Of a DNA stretch of 64,000 nt, positions 57,421 through 64,000 are shown one piece after another; position 1 is the first letter of the stretch, and every line of letters starts with the position of its first letter. Source of the stretch: Gnetum montanum (taxonomy: Eukaryota > Streptophyta > Gnetopsida > Gnetales > Gnetaceae); the NCBI GenBank assembly GCA_015680685.1, contig MNCI01012629.1, forward strand, positions 570,587 to 634,586, in the 5' to 3' direction. The notes below the pieces were generated by a model. The model saw nothing but the letters and a program-made list of their open reading frames with translations. It was not told the origin of the DNA and did not search any database. Made by a program: the position numbers and the translations under genes.

Positions 57421-58230
57421 GTAGGTTATCAAGGAAGAGGTTGAAAAACTTTTCAAGGTCAATTTTATTTATATCATTACAAATAGTGAATGGAATAGTC
57501 CACTTGTTATCATCCCTAAGAAAAGAAGAAAATGGAGAGTTTGTATAAAATTTCTATTAGTGAACACGGTAACCTTCAAAGATCATTTTCTATTTTCATT
57601 TTTGATCATGTGTTAAATAACATAGCAAGGCACTGCTATTACAATTTCATAGATAGTTATAGTGGATATAACCAAATCAAGATTACAACTAAGAACTAAG
57701 ATAAAACCACATCCAAAAGTTCCTAGGGAACTTTTACATATAGAAACATGCCTTTTGGCATATGTAATGCCCCTACTACCTTGCAATGCTTGGTTTTTAG
57801 ATTCTTTTAATAGCAAACTAGTAGTGGGGTAGAGGTTTCTATGGATGAATTCTCTACCTATAATACCATATTTGAGTAAGCCTTGGACTATTTGGATCAA
57901 GTGCTTCAACAATATGTTGAAACCAACTTGAAGCTCTATTGGAAAAAAGCCATCTAATGGTCCAAGAAGGCATTATGTTGGGGTATAGAATTTCAAGAAA
58001 ATGGATCAAGGTGGATCTGAAAAAAGTATAGGTCTTCCAAGAAATCACTAGGCAACCTAAAATGGCGAAAGATGTATAGTCATTGCTTGGCTGTACTAGT
58101 TATTATAGGCAATTGATTAAGAACTTAAAATTGCAATGAAATTGGTTGAGCTAACTAAGAGGGATGCACCTTTTACCTAGACTACGAAATGTGATAATGA
58201 ATTCCAAAAATTAAAGAAAATTCTTACATA
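57421..58230 (+). pseudogene. G3 reverse transcriptase
   Basis: Fragments in order: NEWNSPLVIIPKKRRKWRVC (about 57487-57545), FKDHF, a degraded DGYSGYNQI (57650-57680), NMPFGICNAPTT in a shifted frame (57748-57785), and VSMDEFSTYN near 57837-57860 where F-M-D-D-F is expected; the second Asp is Glu. A connection remnant (SLLGCTSYYRQLIKNLK) follows. It is more decayed than the other RTs. Confidence 0.75.
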
Positions 58231-58940
58231 AAACTTCCATCTTAGGTGTTCTAGATTGATCCAAGCCATTTCACATTATGACTAATGCATCCAGTTATGC
58301 TTTGGGGGCCATGCTTACACAATTTGATGATAAGAAACATCCATACTACATCCATTATGTAAGTTGAAGCATTGTAGGAGTATAATTAAACTATGCCATC
58401 ATGGAAAAGGAGCTCATGATGGTGGTTTATGCCTTAGAAAAATTTAGGCACTATGTTCTTGGATATCAAGTTTCTATGCACACATACCAAAGTGCTATAT
58501 GGTTTCTCATGAACAAGCCAACAATGAGCCCCCATATCATATGGTGTCTAGTAATTTTATAGGAGTTTAATATCACCATGGTGAACATAAAGGTAATTGA
58601 AAATATGGTCATTGATCACTTATTTTGATTATGATGGGATAGAAAAGATAGAAAGGGATCTTTATCTAACCAATTTCAAGATGAACTTCTGTTTGCCAAA
58701 ACTGTTGAAATGCAAAGTCTTGAGAGTACTGACTAGTACAATGACTTCCTCTTTTATCTACTCACATAGGAGATGCCACAAGAATGGGATAATAGGAAGA
58801 AATAATGGTTTCTTCACCAAGCCAAACATTATATGGAAATTCAAGGTAACCTTGACAAGGTATGTGTTGATGGATTACTATAATGGTATGTACTTGATGC
58901 TAATCAACTATGAATCCTCCAGAATGCTCATAAAGGCCCT
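58231..58940 (+). pseudogene. G3 RNase H
   Basis: HIMTNASSYALGAMLTQFDD has Asn for the first Asp. IMEKELMMVVYALEKFRHYV follows, then LGYQVSMHTYQSAIWFLMNK, where T-D-H is T-Y-Q. Catalysis would be lost. The tether to integrase carries KALVGVIIQGGE-type sequence. Confidence 0.8.
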
Positions 58941-59262
58941 TGTAGGGGTCATTATTCAAGGAGGAGAATGAACATAAAAATTCTCATAGTAGGATATTAT
59001 TGGCCAAAATTATTTAAGGATGCTCATCAGTTCTCTTATTCATGTGAACATTGCCAATGATATGAAGAAATGTCTACACTAATAGAAGGGCTCTAATAGT
59101 GGATTTAACCATTTGAAACTTTTAATTTTTGGGGCATTAATTTCATGGGATCCATCAATTCCATGTCCAATGAAAAGATGTACATCATTGTAGTAGTTGA
59201 CTACTACATAAACTGAGCTAAAGTTGCTACCATCACCAATTGTTCATCCTCTACAGTAACAT
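58941..59262 (+). pseudogene. G3 integrase, first part
   Basis: VGYYWPKLFKDAHQFSYSCE, then HCQ, keeps the zinc Cys pair. FWGINFMGSINSMSNEKMYI has Asn at the first catalytic Asp. The frame runs to SSSTVTW and is interrupted by the solo LTR; the next codons are at 60471. Confidence 0.85.
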
Positions 59263-59267
59263 GGTTT

Positions 59268-60464
59268 GTGAAACACCACAAAATTTTGAGCTCGGTACTT
59301 CCCCAACAAGAAGCAGGTCCCTGGGATCCACGAATGACCACGGCTACATTTGGAGTCGTACAACGCAACTTTGGCAATCAAGAGGCTTAATTTTCACTAA
59401 GTGTAGCAACAGCGTATATGCCTCGCGTATACGCCTAGTAGCAACAGCGTATACGCCCGGCAGCAACAGCGTATACGCCCAGCGTATACGCCTGGCAGCA
59501 ATGACGTATACGTCCAGCGTGTACACCCAACATCCCCAGCGTACATGCCTGATGTACACGCCACATCTATACGCTCGGCAAGTACCGTAGATGCACACGC
59601 TCAACGATGAAGTCCCAATGACAGAATGACAATAGCACCAAAGAGCAAGAATTGAAGCAAGTCGGCAGCTGTCAGCGTATACGCCCAGCCATTGTTGGCG
59701 TGTACGCCTAGCATCCATGGCATCTCCACCCAGTTCATACACGCCCGCACGCCCAGCGTATACGCCAGCCTGATGTAGCGTATACGCCCTGTAATATGTT
59801 GTACATTTGTAAATCGTATGCACCCGGTCAATGCGCCATGTGTCTCCTAACCTGAGTCTAGCGTAACAACCGGCATAAAAACCCCATTTTTTCACTTCGT
59901 CGAGAGGTTGGCAAAATACCAAAGCACACCAGAGAACATTTACCATGCGCACAAGAGCTGAAACCATTTTACACTGGAGAGCCTTGTACGCCGTATACAT
60001 TGTCTCTATGCTCCGCCTGTCTTACGAACCAGCCGAGTCATTCCTGCATACGCCAGGGCTTTTCGTCCGCCTTGTGTTCCCTCACGACTGTGTTAGATTG
60101 GTGCACTATACTTTGACTTTGTAATACCATTGTTTACATTTGCTTCATAAGATTGTTTACATTTTACAGTTTTACGTCAACTTGGCCCACACATTTTGTT
60201 CACGCCCGTTTACGCTCATGCTCTGTTTGCATTTGTTTTACGCCGTTTACGCTTTGTTTACACTTGCTACGTTGTTTACGCATAACCCAGCGTACAGCAC
60301 TTTGCGTACGCATGGGAAAATCCTTGTCTGATCCGTGTGTGGACCACCCAAGGTACTCTGCCTTCGTGCATTCCAGCTCGCCCTCAAGCGAAGGCAGGGT
60401 CTTCTGCACTCGTCCTGCGATCCCACGGTCTCTGTTTCCTTCCAGCCGAAGACCGACAATTTCA
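59268..60464 (+). mobile_element. Solo LTR of a Tat-like element inside G3 integrase
   Basis: The 1197 bp insert starts TGTGAAACACCACAAAATTT and ends GACAATTTCA. Its start matches the Tat LTR at 54089. TGGT occurs on both sides (59263-59266, 60467-60470), a possible short target duplication offset by one or two bases; no clean 5 bp duplication is seen. It contains a TATA-like GCATAAAAACC at 59872. It is far richer in CG than the surrounding DNA, with many intact CpG, so it is probably young. No coding is supported; open frames here come from the repeat. Confidence 0.75.
59410..59790 (+). repeat. Palindromic minisatellite (GCGTATACGC) in solo LTR U3
   Basis: The exact palindrome GCGTATACGC occurs at 59425, 59447, 59469, 59482, 59675, 59756 and 59778. 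Diverged copies lie between (for example GCGTGTACACCC, GACGTATACGTCC). The first spacings are 22, 22 and 13 bp with a filler like CC(T/C)(A/G)GCAGCAACA. Further TACGC words continue past the TATA box to 60320. Confidence 0.9.
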
Positions 60465-60470
60465 GGTGGT

Positions 60471-61170
60471 ACAGTTTGTACAAAAACATGTGGTAAATAG
60501 GTCTTGTGTGCCAAGTGTACTTATTTTTGATAATGGATCTCATTTCATATGTGCTACCTTTTAGAAATTAATGCAATTCTTAGGGGTAAAACATAAATTA
60601 ACAACTACATATCACCCCGAAGCTAACAATCAAGCTAAATTCGCCAATAGGGAAAAAATTAGAATACTAACCTAAATAATTTGTAAATATAGGAAATACT
60701 AGAGCATAAAACTTAATGATGCTCTATAGGCATATCAGTCCACTTGAAAACTTGTTATTGGGTATTGCCCTTATGAGTTAGTGTATGGAAAATTACCAAC
60801 TTTCCAAGTTCAAACAAAGCTCTATACACTTTCAATGGCTTTTGAACTTAACCTTAACTTACACCTAGCACAAAAGGAACATTTAATGACATTAAATGTG
60901 CTAGATGAAAATCAATAGATAGCCTTATTAATGAATGAAGTGCACATGACACACATCAAACAACATCATGACTTGAGGATGCAAAAAATTATATTCCAAC
61001 TAGGAGATAAGGTTATTTATTGGAACCCCATGCATGTACCATGATGCAAAAAATTTCAAATTCTATGGGAAGGACCTTATATTGTTCATGCAAATTTTNA
61101 AGATCTTCTCCTTCCAACATAGTTGTGGGGGAGATGGTGACCAATGTTAAACTTTTGTAAAGGTTGTTCA
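60471..61170 (+). pseudogene. G3 integrase, second part
   Basis: Resumes QFVQKHVVNRSCVPSVLIFD, then NGSHF: the second Asp is present. After a TAG, KLMQFLGVKHKLTTTYHPEA and NNQAKFANREKIRILT: the catalytic Glu is Lys. C-terminal: LVYGKLPTFQVQTKLYTLSM and QLGDKVIYWNP, then ILWEGPYIVHANF and an N at 61099. No chromodomain was seen. Confidence 0.85.
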
Positions 61171-61199
61171 ACCTTTTAACTTTTTTTTTACATCGTTCT

Positions 61200-62770
61200 T
61201 TATACATTGTTCAATTTTCTTGAATATTTTGGAACTTATTTTATATATTTTACCTTTTTTATCTTATATTATGTGTTTTTTCTTTATTTTTATATTCATT
61301 AGGAATCTTGCGCTTTTGCTGTGGTTGCTACTACTATTAAAATTTCATTTAATACTATATTTAATGTTTGGATTAATTATTCAATGACTAGATTTCACCT
61401 TAGGATTATGTTATTGATTAATGGAGTACTAATTTGATAATGGTATTAGGTAGTAAGTCCACATCATACATCCATTCCATTTAATTCTATGGGGTTTCTT
61501 TCATCTTGAGAGCATGTGTTCCTTTCATATTTACAACTAAAATAGATTTAATGATCTTAGTACATAATAAACATGGAACGAATCAAGTGGAATGGACAAG
61601 GGTATGGCTTCAAGGGTATTTTCGCCTTCTATATTCAACTTCTTTGTGTTTTATTGGCATTTTCATTGGTCTCTCACCACTCCTACTATTGACCATAATA
61701 GGAAGCATGTCTTTGCATGGTGTGGTTTCCATGAAAAAATAACATGGAAATTCAAAGCCCACCTTGTAGGAAAAATAATGGGCTAAAAGTACTAGTTATG
61801 GGGCTAGCCAGACATGTTATCAGTGCTTGAAGGTGCCCCTCTAACTAAGGTTCTTTCTCTCTTCTTGCTTTTCTTTTCTTCTATACTTGAAGTGGAGGCT
61901 ATCCTTTGGCGATGGTCATGAGCTCTTGTTGGTTGAGCTATCAAGCTATGATAATGCAAAGTCACTAGATGTGAATGAACTTGGTTCCAACCAAGGATGG
62001 AATAACATTTGGTTATCTTAATCACATGCTCCATAAGGAGCATTTTTCTCTCTCCCATCCTTCCACTCTTGTCATAGACCACCTCACTGCCTCCTATCAT
62101 GGTCAATTTATATGTCTATTATGGTCTGTCCTAATCCTTTCACAATCTCTTACATGGATTCAATTTTTAACTACCTATGATTATTAATCATCCTTGGTGC
62201 CTATGGACTCCTTGGTATGAGGGCATGCAAGAGTATTCATAACATAAGCCTACTTTGGAAAGCACCCATTTGCATACCCTTAACTTCCTCTTCCTTAGTC
62301 TTTTTTGTAATCGATTCCATCAATTCACCGCTTTGACATCTATTTTTGCATATTTTGGCATCCTCATTTCATCCAAATCCAATTCTATCTTCTTTTTCAA
62401 CAAATTTAATACCTTTTCCAATGTTTTTCCATCCTTCTATGATTTTTTGGCTTCCTTTGGGCTCTTGTTTTGTTTCTAAAGTCTTTCAAAATCCTTAGTT
62501 TTTTAATGGAAAAATTTGCTATCTATAACTACATCAATGCATCCCCATTGACACATCCCCATTGATGTATCCTGTCAACGCAACATAAAAATCCTATAAA
62601 TATGCATGATAATTATCCATTTTTACCATTTACTTCAACACAAGTGAGGCATTTTTGCATATTTCTAATTCCCAAGACCTTCCCAAAGCTCTAACTTTTA
62701 AACTACTCTGACTCGCCTCATTCTTCAATCCCCTAGCTACCAAAGATAAGCTTTAATTGTGGGGGTCTTA
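61200..62770 (+). repeat. G3 3' LTR
   Basis: Colinear with 35950-37575 and with the G1 and G2 pieces. Markers: the ATGGCTTCAAGGGTATTT box near 61603, the TTGCATGGTGTGG box at 61715, AGACATGTTATCAG and TGCTTGAAGG at 61811, direct repeats of CATCCCCATTGA (62540-62570), TATA at 62595, and the GTGGGGGTCTTACA end near 62770. The left end is approximate. Confidence 0.6.
62595..62602 (+). promoter_or_regulatory. TATA box of G3 3' LTR
   Basis: TATAAATA, downstream of CATTGA-type direct repeats. Same arrangement as on the minus strand at 4961-5100. Confidence 0.6.
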
Positions 62771-63036
62771 CACCTTTGGTTTATGACAAAAACATTATGA
62801 AAATTTTTCTAACTCTCCAAGGGTTACCCTTAAAAATAGTATTAAAATACTCATCTTAAATAGTGTTAAAACCTCAAAAAAAAACTCTAGTATAAAATTA
62901 TTGAAATAATATTAAAATAATGAACTTAAAAAAATCACAAACAAACCTAACTGTAACTTGATCTAATAAGAAAGGTATTAAGGGAATTAAGGGTTATAAA
63001 CTAAAACACTAATCCAAGGTTACGTTTGTGATAAAA

Positions 63037-64000
63037 ATGGCACCAAAGAGGTGAGCAACAATGAGAGGACCTTCCCAACCACCATAGTAGCCCCAAGAAA
63101 AGGAGGCTAAGGCAACACATGCAGTTGAACCTCTTTAGGAGGAGCCTGAACTGAAATCTATCTAGCAAATTTCCACTACAAAAATTCACCAATCCAAGAA
63201 GAGAGAATCTCCTAGACCAAGGCCTAACCTCCAAGTTACACTAACAGAGGTCTACCTAGAATGAATTAAATCCAAGGAGGTTTAGAGTTTATTTCTCCAA
63301 GAATTGAACTTTAGATCCATCTTGGAATTAGCACCAAAGGAAGTATACACTCAACTACAAGGGTCTTGAATGTGGTCCATTCTCTCATCTAGTGGAGAAT
63401 GGTACATGGGGGAAACTTACCTTTTCTAGAATAATTGACAAGGAGACACATCTATCAAAATCAAAGATATCACAATCTCTTACTCAATTGAGATCATTGT
63501 GGAGGCCCTTTATTTTACTCAAATATCATAATCCAAGAAAATCTAGAGGTTAAGAAGGAGTGGATACAACATTGCTATGGGGTTGATTGTAAGAAGTATG
63601 ATGTACTGACAATGACATAGCATGCTTACTTCAAAATTGTAGCTTATCATCTAAATTTATTATTTTTGCCAAATTTAAATTCCACTTATTAGAGTTTGTA
63701 CATTATTTAAACTTTTAGAAAATATTTTAGCCATTTTTAACACCTTTTTATCATGTATTTTAGTTAATCAACCATATTGTTCCTTAACTTAATGAACATG
63801 GTATCTATCTAAGAAACATTTTGTGTTTATGACTAGAAAGACCCTATGGTCATAGAATGAAGGAAATTAATTGGGAAAATAGGTAAAAGGATAGATTTCA
63901 TAGTTATCAATGAATATTTCTACAGCTTCCTCTATGCCAAGATACATGTTATTCTATTGGTACCATGCTCCATATCTAACGCTAATTGTTAATTCAAAGT
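63037..64000 (+). pseudogene. Start of a further G-family gag, cut by window end
   Basis: ATGGCACCAAAGAGG, then a stop-interrupted frame with ATMRGPSQPP, PQEKEAKATHAVEPL, LFLQELNFRSILELAPKEVY and IEIIVEALYFTQIS. Base composition becomes AT-rich after about 63550. The position after a G LTR and the likeness to 38087 and 5580 (minus) support a gag start; no domain is definite. The last 400 bases show nothing recognisable. Confidence 0.45.

Larger units (their letters stand above)
35950..62770 (+). mobile_element. G3: Ty3/Gypsy element with nested Tat element and solo LTR
   Basis: LTR (35.95-37.58 kb), leader, gag (38087-38640 and 55808-56480), protease, RT, RNase H, integrase (split by a solo LTR), and LTR (about 61.2-62.77 kb). 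The Tat element splits gag and the solo LTR splits integrase. Pol of another copy lies directly upstream and gag of another directly downstream, so G3 appears to share LTRs with neighbours. Target duplications could not be found. Domain order PR-RT-RH-IN defines Ty3/Gypsy; lineage is uncertain. Confidence 0.6.

Noticed and set aside
59344-60000. 218-codon open frame on the minus strand
   Set aside because: It runs through the GCGTATACGC repeat, which lacks stops in that frame; composition is repetitive (VYA, AYTL) and it sits inside a solo LTR.
60153-60500. 115-codon plus frame rich in Cys, Ser and Arg
   Set aside because: It crosses the end of the solo LTR into G3 integrase in the wrong frame; it overlaps other frames of similar length and has no domain.

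Overview
The window looks like repeat-packed intergenic DNA from a large plant nuclear genome. It is AT-rich and I recognise no intact host gene. Almost all of it is built from decayed LTR retrotransposons of the Ty3/Gypsy type, nested in one another. The evidence is reverse transcriptase, RNase H, integrase, protease and gag domains on both strands, LTR pairs with exact target-site duplications, primer-binding sites, polypurine tracts and TATA boxes. Many in-frame stops are TAG at conserved Gln or Trp positions, the pattern expected when heavily methylated plant repeats lose C by deamination. The species cannot be named from this alone. Long LTRs and a Tat/Ogre-type element fit a giant-genome plant, possibly a gymnosperm.

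Layout. 1-5.3 kb holds LTR debris: a piece of a family here called G, a candidate separate LTR at 1403-3947, and another G LTR piece on the minus strand. 5.3-10.55 kb and 29.32-31.7 kb are the two halves of one minus-strand G element (G2). Its middle was split by a non-autonomous element at 10550-29316 (minus, target duplication TTAAT), called TRG-1. TRG-1 carries only gag and protease between about 3 kb LTRs. Its own protease region was hit by a second member of the same family in opposite orientation, TRG-2 (13904-23927, plus, target duplication GTCAC), with 3.9 kb LTRs. The TRG-2 LTRs carry what looks like captured host coding sequence.

32.6-35.9 kb is a plus-strand G protease-pol remnant (G4), followed by a G LTR (about 36.0-37.6 kb) and a new G internal region (G3). 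The gag of G3 is interrupted by a Tat/Ogre-clade element (about 38640-55807). G3 then continues with gag, protease, RT, RNase H and integrase to 61.2 kb, a 3' LTR to about 62.8 kb, and the start of yet another gag to the window end. Its integrase is split by a CpG-rich solo LTR (59268-60464) full of the palindrome GCGTATACGC.

The Tat element is the most unusual object. It has gag, protease, RT, two RNase H domains (the second is the Tat hallmark) and integrase. A roughly 6 kb block sits between protease and RT and contains a degenerate, intron-bearing coding region on the opposite strand. Three tandem arrays with the same core (roughly GACCTTAAACTAGCA) lie at the junctions: after protease, before RT, and after integrase. 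A second antisense coding-like block lies before the 3' LTR. None of these functions was tested; all genes seen are damaged.
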